From the NCBI RefSeq assembly GCF_943373825.1, contig NZ_CALSBP010000002.1:1663501-1727500 (forward strand): DNA of 64,000 nt, written 5' to 3'. The translations under genes were made by a program, and so were the position numbers. A model generated the notes under the pieces. That model saw only the letters and a list, made by a program, of their open reading frames with translations, was not told the origin of the DNA and did not search any database. The stretch's first letter is position 1. Each line of letters begins with the position of its first letter. Shown here in pieces: positions 45,930-53,766 of the stretch. This DNA is from Aquimarina spinulae. GTDB taxonomy: Bacteria; Bacteroidota; Bacteroidia; Flavobacteriales; Flavobacteriaceae.

Positions 45930-48200
45930 TTATTTCTGTACACTCCAGTTTTTGTTAGGAGATGCTCCCATTACGAAATGCAACGTTCCTCCTTGTGTTA
46001 TTTCCTGATGAGTAATATATGATCGATTAAATTCTTTTCCGTTTAGAGTTGCAGATTGGATGTATATATTGTTATCTGAAACGTTCTTGGCTTCTATACT
46101 AAAACTAAGATCATCTGATAATTTTAAAGTAGCTTTTTCAAAAATCGGACTTCCAATTTGGTATTCTCCAGATGCGGGGTTCATAGGATAAATCCCTAAA
46201 GAGCTAAAGACATACCAAGCCGACATTTGCCCACAATCCTCATTGCCACTTAATCCATTAGGTGTTGTATTATATTGTGTTTTCAATATTTGACTTACCC
46301 AATATTGAGTTTTCCAGGGAGCATTAGCTTTATTAAACATATAAGCAATATGATGACTGGGTTCATTACCGTGCGCATATTGCCCTATAAGACCTGTAAT
46401 ATCTGCAGAAATATTATCTCCGGTAATTTCAGAATCTTCAGTAAATAACTGTTCGAGCTTTGCTACAAAAGTGGTTTCGTCTCCAAACAATTGTATTAGT
46501 TCCTTAACATCATGAGGTACAAACCAACTATGTTGCCATGCATTTCCTTCTGTATAATCGGCATGCACTCTATGCGCAGAGTATTTGGGATCAAATGGTT
46601 CATGCCATTTTTTCCCATCCTCAGATTTTCCTCTCATAAACCCTGTCTTAGCATCAAAGAGATGTGTAAATGCTTCAGATCGTTTTAGGAAATACTCATA
46701 ATCCTCTTCTTTTCCCAGAGATTTAGCTACTTGCGCAACACACCAGTCATTATAAGCATATTCTAATGTAATAGTAACAGATTCATCTAGCAAATTATAC
46801 GGGATATAACCATATTTTTTATAATACTCCAACCCTCTTTCATCTTGCATCATCGTGGTTTTCATCGCCTCATATGCTTTTTCGATGTCAAAGCCTTTGA
46901 CACCTTTTAAGTACGCTTCTGCAATTACCGAAACCGAGTGATATCCTGTCATGGTATTGGTTTCGTTAGCATATAAAGTCCATACAGGTAAAATCTTTTT
47001 ATGTTCATAATAAGCTAACATAGAATTTACGATATCAGAAACTTTATCTGGTTCTAAAAATATGAGTAATGGATGCTCTGCTCTAAAGGTATCCCATAGC
47101 GAGAGTGTAGAATATGCAGTAAAATTCTCTGCAAAAACGATACTATCATTTTCTTTTCTAAACGCACCATCCATATCACTATAGGTAACTGGTGCAACCT
47201 GAGCATGATATAGCGCAGTATAAAAAATGGTTTTTAACGAATCATTTTTAGTGTCTACTTCTATTTTTGATAGTACATTTTGCCATGATGAATTGGCACT
47301 TTCAACGATTTTATCAAATTCGAATTTATTTTTATAGTTAGAAATATTATTTTTTGCATTTTCAACACTTACCGAAGAGATTCCTACTTTAACTTGTATT
47401 TGATTTTTATTTCCTTCATTAAAAAACAACTGTGCCGACGATTTTACACCTTTGATAATATTACTATTTTCAACCTTTTTGGTATCTGTATATAAATCAT
47501 AATCATTGATAGCTTTAGAGAATTTCATCACAAAAAATACTTTTTGATTTTTTGCCCATCCGGTACTATTTCTATATCCTGAAACTGTAAATTTATCTTC
47601 AATATGTATTTGTGATTCTAAGGTTTTATCCCAATTAATAGCATATCCCAAATCTAATACTACAGATTGTGTGTCCCCCTCTTTATATTCGTATCGATGA
47701 AAAGCTGTTCTAACGGTAGACGTTAATTCTGCATTAATATTAAAATCTTCTAAAAACACATTATAATATCCAGGTGTAGCTTTCTCTTTATCATGAGAAT
47801 ATTTAGACTTAAAAGGTATTTCGTCTCTTGTTTTAAAAGAAGTAGATAAATCCACTTTTTTATTAATTGGCATTAATCTAATATCATTAAGATCTCCAAT
47901 TCCTGTACCACTAAGGTGTAAATGACTAAAGCCTATAGTTAATGAATCAGAATAATGGTATCCCGAGCACCAATCCCATTCTGAAATACCATTATCTGGA
48001 CTTACTTGTACCATCCCAAATGGTACTGTTGCTCCCGGATAGGTATGACCATGACCTCCTGTACCAATAAAAGGATTTACATACTTAATTATAGTACTGT
48101 CTTTTATTTTTACACTATCCTCATTTTCATGCTCTTTCTTACACGAAAAAGTACTCAATATTACTATTATCAATAATTTAATATTACGAGGTATTTTCAT
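45930..48200 (-). CDS. GH92 exo-alpha-mannosidase lipoprotein (4)
   Basis: 756 residues, lipoprotein (LLIIVILSTFSCKKEH, Cys20). Motifs: VNPFIGTGGHGHTYPGATVP, GMVQVSPDNGISEWDWCSGY, FSHLHLSGTGIGDLNDIRLM, YSTLSLWDTFRAEHPLLIF, and SGNEDCGQMSAWYVFSSLGI near residue 655. Very close in design to copy 3. It is the first gene of the long minus-strand transcript (48200 to 29007), 140 bases from the divergent kinase gene, so its upstream DNA carries the main promoter of the locus. Confidence 0.93.
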   Translation of the reverse strand: MKIPRNIKLLIIVILSTFSCKKEHENEDSVKIKDSTIIKYVNPFIGTGGHGHTYPGATVPFGMVQVSPDNGISEWDWCSGYHYSDSLTIGFSHLHLSGTGIGDLNDIRLMPINKKVDLSTSFKTRDEIPFKSKYSHDKEKATPGYYNVFLEDFNINAELTSTVRTAFHRYEYKEGDTQSVVLDLGYAINWDKTLESQIHIEDKFTVSGYRNSTGWAKNQKVFFVMKFSKAINDYDLYTDTKKVENSNIIKGVKSSAQLFFNEGNKNQIQVKVGISSVSVENAKNNISNYKNKFEFDKIVESANSSWQNVLSKIEVDTKNDSLKTIFYTALYHAQVAPVTYSDMDGAFRKENDSIVFAENFTAYSTLSLWDTFRAEHPLLIFLEPDKVSDIVNSMLAYYEHKKILPVWTLYANETNTMTGYHSVSVIAEAYLKGVKGFDIEKAYEAMKTTMMQDERGLEYYKKYGYIPYNLLDESVTITLEYAYNDWCVAQVAKSLGKEEDYEYFLKRSEAFTHLFDAKTGFMRGKSEDGKKWHEPFDPKYSAHRVHADYTEGNAWQHSWFVPHDVKELIQLFGDETTFVAKLEQLFTEDSEITGDNISADITGLIGQYAHGNEPSHHIAYMFNKANAPWKTQYWVSQILKTQYNTTPNGLSGNEDCGQMSAWYVFSSLGIYPMNPASGEYQIGSPIFEKATLKLSDDLSFSIEAKNVSDNNIYIQSATLNGKEFNRSYITHQEITQGGTLHFVMGASPNKNWSVQK

Positions 48201-48340
48201 CTATTTATATTTATTTTTTTATCATTGTTCTACAGGAAGAGCAAGTAAAGACATAAATATTTACAAAACTTATGGTTAAAAGAATAATTTTAGATCAATA
48301 ACAAAGCAACTCAGTTAAACGTCATAAAATTTGGGGAAAT
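48201..48340. promoter_or_regulatory. Divergent control region of the N-glycan locus
   Basis: 140 AT-rich bases between the first GH92 gene and the LytS-type kinase. The LytTR protein should bind here. I see no clear TTG...TAnnTTTG Bacteroidota promoter and no obvious repeated LytTR site. Confidence 0.5.
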
Positions 48341-49420
48341 ATGCTGCAAAAAATTAAAAACGCACTTAATATAACATCTGGTAACAATTATACTATAACA
48401 ACAAAACATCATGTTATATTCTGGCTCGTATATTTTCTATTTACAACTTTTAAATGGGGAAGTTACTTTAACGACTATGCCTATTCTCTAAAAACCACTA
48501 TTCTAGGATTTATTATACATATGTCTCTAAGTTATTTCAACATATATTATTTAATGCCAAAATTTGTAGATAAGCGTAAATACCTGATATACATATTTTT
48601 ACTATTTACATCTCTTTTTACAATGGTCTTGGCAAAATTTTATTTTACTTATTTTCTTGTTAATCATAATGTATGGCCAGAAGGCCCTGAAGTAACCAAT
48701 AAATTGACCTTAAATTATACTATAGAAATGATGTTGGGTGAGCTTTATGTGGTGTCTTTTGTTTCTGCTATTAAAGTAACCTTAGACAGGTTAAGAGAGC
48801 ACAAAAAATTAATTGGTGTAGAAAAATTACAATTAGAAACAGAATTACGCTTTCTGAGAGCTCAAATGTCTCCTCATTTCTTTTTTAACACCCTAAATAA
48901 CATATATTCTCTTTCTGTTGAAAAATCAGACAAAACTCCAAAAACTATATTGAAGTTATCTGAATTAATGCGGTATTTATTGCATGAAACCAATCAAAAA
49001 AGACAATATCTTAGTAAAGAAATCATGTGTCTTCAAAACTATTTAGATTTAGAAAGAATTCGATATGGAGATTCCTTAAAAATAAATGTAAATATTTCTG
49101 GAGAGATCGAAGGTAAAAAAATCGCTCCAATGTTGCTTCTTTCATTTATAGAAAATGCTTTTAAACATGGAGCTAACAAAAACGTTGGAGAAATCGAAAT
49201 TAATATCTCTTTCATCATAATAGATGACTTCCTGTATTTTCAGATTACCAACCCAATTCCTTCTAAAAATAATAAAAACAAAATTGATTCCTTTTCTGGT
49301 GGTATTGGAATAGGAAACGTAAAAAAAAGGCTTGAATTGGGTTATAAACCCGATGAATATAACTTAACGATTAGTGAAAACGATGATCAATATATTGTTG
49401 ATTTAAAAATTAAAGTGTAA
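48341..49420 (+). CDS. LytS/YehU-type sensor histidine kinase
   Basis: 359-residue inner-membrane kinase. Four hydrophobic segments lie within residues 25-145 (for example VIFWLVYFLFTTFKWGSYF and YLIYIFLLFTSLFTMVLAKF). The His_kinase phospho-acceptor His179 is in RFLRAQMSPHFFFNTLNNIY, the usual LytS motif, and an atypical HATPase follows with LLSFIENAFKHGANKN and SGGIGIGNVKKRLEL. The stop overlaps the start of the response regulator by one base (TAATG). It is divergent from the N-glycan operon; control by this type rather than by a hybrid HTCS or SusR is unusual for such loci. Confidence 0.9.
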   Translation: MLQKIKNALNITSGNNYTITTKHHVIFWLVYFLFTTFKWGSYFNDYAYSLKTTILGFIIHMSLSYFNIYYLMPKFVDKRKYLIYIFLLFTSLFTMVLAKFYFTYFLVNHNVWPEGPEVTNKLTLNYTIEMMLGELYVVSFVSAIKVTLDRLREHKKLIGVEKLQLETELRFLRAQMSPHFFFNTLNNIYSLSVEKSDKTPKTILKLSELMRYLLHETNQKRQYLSKEIMCLQNYLDLERIRYGDSLKINVNISGEIEGKKIAPMLLLSFIENAFKHGANKNVGEIEINISFIIIDDFLYFQITNPIPSKNNKNKIDSFSGGIGIGNVKKRLELGYKPDEYNLTISENDDQYIVDLKIKV

Positions 49421-50127
49421 TGGATTTAAAATGTGTTATTATTGATGATGAACCACTGGCAATTAAAGTGATAAAAAACTATGTTGATCAAACAAAAGGA
49501 TTGATTTTTTTAGCTTCATTTAGCGATGCAACCGAAAGTCTTGACTATTTAAGGAGTCAAGAAATAGATCTTCTTTTTTTAGATATTAACATGCCTCTTT
49601 TAGATGGGTTGAATCTATTGAAAAGCATGCATCAAAAACCACTTACCATAATCACTACTGCCCATGAAGAATTTGCAGTAGAAAGTTATGAGTTAGAGGT
49701 AGTAGATTATTTGGTAAAACCCATCTCGTTTCATAGGTTCATTATGGCTGTAAATAAAGCTTTCAAAATAAAAGAATATCAACAAAAAGATAGCTTTACT
49801 ACTCCTAACAAACGAGCGTATATCTTTTTGAAAATCGATAAAAAAAAGATGCAAAAAATATATCTGGATGAAATATTATCTGTCGAAAGCCTTGGGGATT
49901 ATATTAAAGTAAATACGTCCTCAAGCAACTATATTGCTCATCAAACGTTAAGTAATTTCACAGATGACTTACCTTCTGATAAGTTTATTAGAATTCATAG
50001 ATCTTATACTATATCAATTGATAAAATAGAATCTATTGAAGGTAATAGTATAGAAATTGCAAATAATCGATATCCAATTGGAAGAAGTTATTTAAATGAA
50101 GTAAGAAGTGTTATTTTTAAGGTGTAA
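49420..50127 (+). CDS. LytTR response regulator
   Basis: 235 residues. Receiver domain with acidic pocket in CVIIDDEPLAIKVIKNY, phospho-acceptor Asp55 (EIDLLFLDINMPLLDGLNLL) and Lys near VDYLVKPISFHRFI. C-terminal LytTR DNA-binding domain (about 130-233): KMQKIYLDEILSVESLGDYI and SDKFIRIHRSYTISIDKIES. Translationally coupled to the kinase. Expected to activate the divergent N-glycan genes. Specificity cannot be read from sequence. Confidence 0.92.
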   Translation: MDLKCVIIDDEPLAIKVIKNYVDQTKGLIFLASFSDATESLDYLRSQEIDLLFLDINMPLLDGLNLLKSMHQKPLTIITTAHEEFAVESYELEVVDYLVKPISFHRFIMAVNKAFKIKEYQQKDSFTTPNKRAYIFLKIDKKKMQKIYLDEILSVESLGDYIKVNTSSSNYIAHQTLSNFTDDLPSDKFIRIHRSYTISIDKIESIEGNSIEIANNRYPIGRSYLNEVRSVIFKV

Positions 50128-50216
50128 TCACTTGATTAAATCTCATATATAAAATGATAAAACACGGTCATTTTTTATACCCTTCCTTAATTACTTGAAA
50201 TTTTATTTAGTACCCT

Positions 50217-50244
50217 GCATCATTTTTTAAAGTTGTCGTCTTAA
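50217..50244 (+). promoter_or_regulatory. Promoter-like site P1 of the flavoprotein gene
   Basis: GCATCATT (50217-50224), 12 bases, CGTCTTAA (50237-50244), 22 bases before the ATG at 50267. The same two blocks with the same spacing occur at 51644. CGTC is a common -10 core of ECF sigma factors. GCATCATT recurs inverted at 50266-50273, so it may also be an operator half-site. Confidence 0.55.
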
Positions 50245-50266
50245 GAGATGAATACAAATTTCAAAA

Positions 50267-51628
50267 ATGATGCAAAACAATAATTTACCCATAGCAATAA
50301 TAGGTGCTGGCCCAGTAGGATTAGCTGCAGCTGCACAATTACTAACACAAAATCTTCCTTTCATTGTATTTGAATCGGGAAGCTCTGTCGGACAAAATAT
50401 ACGTTCCTGGAGCCACGTTCGTGTGTTTTCTCCCTGGAAATATAATATAGATCGAGCTGCCAAAGAATTATTAGAACAAACCAATTGGATAGCTCCCGAT
50501 GAAAATAAATTACCGACAGGACAACAGTTGGTAGAACGCTATTTTCGTCCATTAGCAAATTTACCTCAGATTAAACCATACATTCATTTGAATAGCAAAG
50601 TTCTTTCTATCGGAAGAAAAGGCTTGGATAAAATGAAAACCTGGGGGCGTGAGAATAAACCTTTCTCAATTAAGGTTCAAGAAAATGAAAACATTAGTTA
50701 TTATGAAGCAAAAGCAGTAATTGATGCTACAGGAACCTGGAATCAACCCAATCCCATTGGTTCTGGCGGTGTGTTTGCCGAAGGAGAGCAAGAACTAAAT
50801 GAGCATATCTTTTATGGTATCCCAAATGTAAAAGCAAAACATTTAGAACGTTATAAAAACAAAAATGTAGTTGTTGTAGGAGGAGGACATTCTGCTATTA
50901 ATGCTTTATTAGATTTAGGAGGCATTCAAAAAGAATACCCAGAAACACAACTTAATTGGATATTAAGAAAAGATAATATAAACAAGGTTTATGGCGGGAA
51001 ACAAGAAGATACGCTAGAAGCCAGAGGTGCTCTTGGTATTCGTATTGAGCAATTGGTCAATAGTGGAAAATTAAATATCTATACGCCTTTCCATATCTTA
51101 AAACTGGCCAAAAAAGAAGACGGTATCCAAATCATCGGTGATCAAAATGGTGAAATAGAAGCTATCAATCAAATAGATGAAATAATTAGTAATACAGGTT
51201 CTCGACCAAATTTGGAAATGATTCGCGAGGTACGAATAGATTTAGATGCCTCACTAGAATCGGTTTTTGATCTTGCCGAATTAATTGATCCGAATGTTCA
51301 TAGTTGTGGAACAGTAAGACCTCACGGAGAAAAAGAGCTTCGCCATCCCGAAAAAGATTTTTACATCGTAGGTTCTAAAAGTTATGGTAGAGCTCCAACT
51401 TTTTTAATGGCTACAGGGTATGAGCAAGTACGCTCTATAGTAGCTCATATGGCTGGTGATATTGAAGCTGCAGAGCGAGTTGAACTTAATTTACCAGAAA
51501 CAGGAGTGTGCAGTACCGATTTTGCAACTAGTGAAAAAGATGACAGTGTAGCTTGTTGTTCTTCAGAACTAACTATAGAAGGAGTAGAAACTACAGGTTC
51601 GAGTTGCGGTACATCGGGATGTAATTAA
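50267..51628 (+). CDS. FAD/NAD(P)-binding monooxygenase-like flavoprotein with Cys-rich tail
   Basis: 453-residue cytosolic flavoprotein. Two Rossmann sites: IAIIGAGPVGLAAAAQLL at residue 9 for FAD and NVVVVGGGHSAINALLDLGG near 205 for NAD(P)H. Conserved family stretches include GQNIRSWSHVRVFSPWKYNI and DATGTWNQPNPIGSGG. The last 40 residues form an extra tail with Cys415, Cys430-431 (VACCSSE), Cys447 and Cys452 (SSCGTSGCN). Such a tail is absent from ordinary flavin monooxygenases and suggests binding of a thiophilic metal or metalloid. Relatives sit in arsenic gene islands (from memory). Transcribed from P1; the peptide-MFS-sigma genes follow. Confidence 0.8.
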   Translation: MMQNNNLPIAIIGAGPVGLAAAAQLLTQNLPFIVFESGSSVGQNIRSWSHVRVFSPWKYNIDRAAKELLEQTNWIAPDENKLPTGQQLVERYFRPLANLPQIKPYIHLNSKVLSIGRKGLDKMKTWGRENKPFSIKVQENENISYYEAKAVIDATGTWNQPNPIGSGGVFAEGEQELNEHIFYGIPNVKAKHLERYKNKNVVVVGGGHSAINALLDLGGIQKEYPETQLNWILRKDNINKVYGGKQEDTLEARGALGIRIEQLVNSGKLNIYTPFHILKLAKKEDGIQIIGDQNGEIEAINQIDEIISNTGSRPNLEMIREVRIDLDASLESVFDLAELIDPNVHSCGTVRPHGEKELRHPEKDFYIVGSKSYGRAPTFLMATGYEQVRSIVAHMAGDIEAAERVELNLPETGVCSTDFATSEKDDSVACCSSELTIEGVETTGSSCGTSGCN

Positions 51629-51643
51629 AAAAATAAAAATGAT

Positions 51644-51671
51644 GCATCATTATAAAAGTCTTGCGTCTTAA
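51644..51671 (+). promoter_or_regulatory. Promoter-like site P2 of the CC-peptide operon
   Basis: GCATCATT (51644-51651), 12 bases, CGTCTTAA (51664-51671): the P1 blocks with identical spacing; the following bases TGAAnACAA also match. It lies 15 bases behind the flavoprotein stop. The left block is part of a perfect 14-base palindrome AATGATGCATCATT (51638-51651). Confidence 0.6.
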
Positions 51672-51719
51672 AGAGTGAAAACAATACATAACAGAATAGA
51701 AATATTAAAATCAATAATT

Positions 51720-51905
51720 ATGAAAACGAGAAATATAAATAAGCAAGTAGAAACGGTTCAGCAAAGTAGTGTATGCTGTGGATCTACACCGGTACAAGCA
51801 CAATCTGCACAAAGCTCTTGTTGTGAGCAACCTATTGATGGATCATCGTGTTGTGATACAGATGAGAGTAAAGAAATTAATATTGAAAAAACGGGATGTT
51901 GCTAA
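51720..51905 (+). CDS. 61-residue cysteine-pair peptide
   Basis: Tiny acidic protein whose eight cysteines form four CC pairs: residues 19-20 (SSVCCGS), 34-35 (SSCCEQ), 44-45 (SSCCDT) and 60-61 at the very C-terminus (TGCC). A GTG at 51675 could extend the frame, but it lies at the expected transcription start of P2, so the ATG at 51720 is preferred. No signal peptide. Vicinal cysteines bind As(III), Sb(III) or other thiophilic ions, so a metallothionein-like buffer or chaperone for the exporter is plausible. A ribosomally made, modified peptide is an alternative, but no modifying enzyme is seen. The stop overlaps the MFS start. Confidence 0.7.
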   Translation: MKTRNINKQVETVQQSSVCCGSTPVQAQSAQSSCCEQPIDGSSCCDTDESKEINIEKTGCC

Positions 51906-53077
51906 CCAAAAGCTCTCCTATCCCTAAAGAACAAAGCTCCTCATTTCGAGGGGCTTTGCGTGCTAGTGGGGTGATGGCTTTTGCAGGATTAGGTGATGCC
52001 GTTTTATACCCTGTACTCCCCATTTATGGTAAAGAATTAGGTTTTTCGGTATTTTTTATTGGCATATTATTATCCATAAACCGATTTGTGAGGATTATTG
52101 CAAACACACCTATCGCAAATTGGATACATCGAATCGGAATTCGAAAAATGCTGATTATTACCGCAACACTGGCTACGCTAACTACTTTTGTATACGGGCT
52201 GAAATTAGGTTTAATTTCTTTCTTGATAGCAAGAATTTTTTGGGGTTTAAGTTATTCCGGATTAAAAATATCCACTTTATCTTATGCTTCACAAGCTAAA
52301 GAAAAGTCTGGTTTAGCATTTGGATTATCACAAAGCATCAAATCATTAGGAGCTTTATTTGTACTTTGGTTTGGGCCAATCGTCATTAGTAAATTTGGCA
52401 TTCAAAATGGCTTATTTAGCATAGCTTTAATCAGTTCGTTAGGTATACTTTTAGCGTATTCATTACCAAAAATTGAAACTGAGGCAAAAAACGATATCGT
52501 AAAAACAAACCTTACTTTTTATCCAAATGCTATCAATTTATTAGTATTTATAATATCTGTTTCAATAGATGGTATTTTAGTCGTATCCCTATCACATTTA
52601 TTATCAGGAAACATGATCAATTCGAGTGAGTTACTTGGTTATGTGGCATTTTATTTGTTATTAAAACGATTATTTGTTTTGTTGTTTTCTATAATCGGAG
52701 GCATGCTCACCATACGTTTTCGACCACTAATCTTATTTTCAATTTCAATTAGTATTTGTTTATTCGCAATGGCATTGATTGCATTCGACAGTACCATTTT
52801 GGGCATTATTCTAGCTTTTGTATTCAATACAATTGTGGTTACTTTTTCGCCACTTATCGCCATCAAGAACTCACAAAACAAAGATAATTCCTTACAGGCA
52901 ATTTCTAGTGTAAGTACATGGTGGGATATAGGTGCTGCTGTTGGTGCATTTATCGGGATCTACGCCATAGAATTTCTTGGAATACAAAACCTATATTTAT
53001 CTTTGTGTATAACCGGAACAATTTTATTCATCAATTTCTCTATAAAAAATGCAAAATCAAGTCGTTCAACTATATAA
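51896..53077 (+). CDS. MFS exporter of the metal/metalloid-like cluster
   Basis: 393-residue inner-membrane major facilitator with about 11-12 membrane segments. Start in the last codons of the peptide gene (ATGTTGCTAA), indicating translational coupling. Features: GVMAFAGLGDAVLYPVLPIY in helix 1, IGILLSINRFVRIIANTPIA, the loop motif ANWIHRIGIRKMLI, and SGLAFGLSQSIKSLGAL. Not a FucP-type sugar permease. Relation to the Cys peptide suggests efflux of a metalloid or its thiol/methyl derivative; ArsJ and ArsK show that MFS members can do this. Its 3' end overlaps the sigma gene by 29 bases. Confidence 0.82.
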   Translation: MLLTKSSPIPKEQSSSFRGALRASGVMAFAGLGDAVLYPVLPIYGKELGFSVFFIGILLSINRFVRIIANTPIANWIHRIGIRKMLIITATLATLTTFVYGLKLGLISFLIARIFWGLSYSGLKISTLSYASQAKEKSGLAFGLSQSIKSLGALFVLWFGPIVISKFGIQNGLFSIALISSLGILLAYSLPKIETEAKNDIVKTNLTFYPNAINLLVFIISVSIDGILVVSLSHLLSGNMINSSELLGYVAFYLLLKRLFVLLFSIIGGMLTIRFRPLILFSISISICLFAMALIAFDSTILGIILAFVFNTIVVTFSPLIAIKNSQNKDNSLQAISSVSTWWDIGAAVGAFIGIYAIEFLGIQNLYLSLCITGTILFINFSIKNAKSSRSTI

Positions 53078-53588
53078 CCCATTATTGGGGTACGTTAAAA
53101 AGCGTGTCCGCAATCAGGAAGATGCCGAAGATTTAACCCAAGATGTATTTTTAAAATTATCCAAATCGAATAGTAATGGTGTCGATAACCTTAAAAGCTG
53201 GGTGTATACTATAGCCAAAAACACGATTACCGATTACTACAGGAAAAAGCAGCTGCAAACTAACTCAATTGAAGATGACACCTTTTTTGATTATGACACC
53301 AATGAGGATGCTGGCATTGAGCTAGGTAAATGTGTACATTCTTTTGTTAATCAATTGCCAGAAGAGTATCGAGAATTAATGATTTTATCTGAGATAAAGG
53401 AAATACCACAAAAAGAAATAGCCGAACAGCTTAATATAAACTATGTTACGGTACGTTCTAAAATTCAGCGGGGAAGAAAAAAGCTTAAAGAATTATTTGA
53501 AGGTTGTTGTACTATTTTACAAGGTGGGAAAGGGAGTATAATAGACTTCGAATCAAAAACCGGAAGTAATAAGAAATCATCCTGTTAA
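53049..53588 (+). CDS. sigZ: SigZ-like ECF sigma factor with C-terminal CC motif
   Basis: 179-residue sigma factor with regions 2 (VRNQEDAEDLTQDVFLKLSK, LKSWVYTIAKNTITDYYRKK) and 4 (LPEEYRELMILSEIKEIPQK, EIAEQLNINYVTVRSKIQRG). After region 4 comes a 30-residue tail: Cys153-Cys154 (LFEGCCTILQGG), an IIDFESK strand and the terminal Cys179; Cys95 is a fourth thiol. This tail is shared by SigZ-like proteins as I recall. No anti-sigma gene is adjacent, so the tail may sense the ligand directly. It ends the P2 operon and is the obvious candidate to read P1 and P2 (autoregulation, inferred). Confidence 0.85.
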   Translation: MQNQVVQLYNPLLGYVKKRVRNQEDAEDLTQDVFLKLSKSNSNGVDNLKSWVYTIAKNTITDYYRKKQLQTNSIEDDTFFDYDTNEDAGIELGKCVHSFVNQLPEEYRELMILSEIKEIPQKEIAEQLNINYVTVRSKIQRGRKKLKELFEGCCTILQGGKGSIIDFESKTGSNKKSSC

Positions 53589-53766
53589 AACTTCTCATTT
53601 ACATCATTTCTCACATACTATGGCTACAGAGATAAACTAATCATATGAATTTATTTGATATACTTCACAACAATTATATGCATCACTTTGCTAAGAGTAA
53701 TCTCTTCATGTTAATACCTATGTGCCAAAATTCGGGAAGCATTCTACCAAATAAAAATAGCTATAA

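Noticed and set aside
50148..50190. AT-rich hairpin behind the LytTR gene
   Set aside because: Stem of about seven A-T-rich pairs with a large loop; could be a weak terminator but not better than chance in such DNA.
51720..51905. RiPP precursor reading of the Cys peptide
   Set aside because: No modification enzyme (MNIO, radical SAM, YcaO) or peptidase in the neighbourhood; kept only as an alternative.
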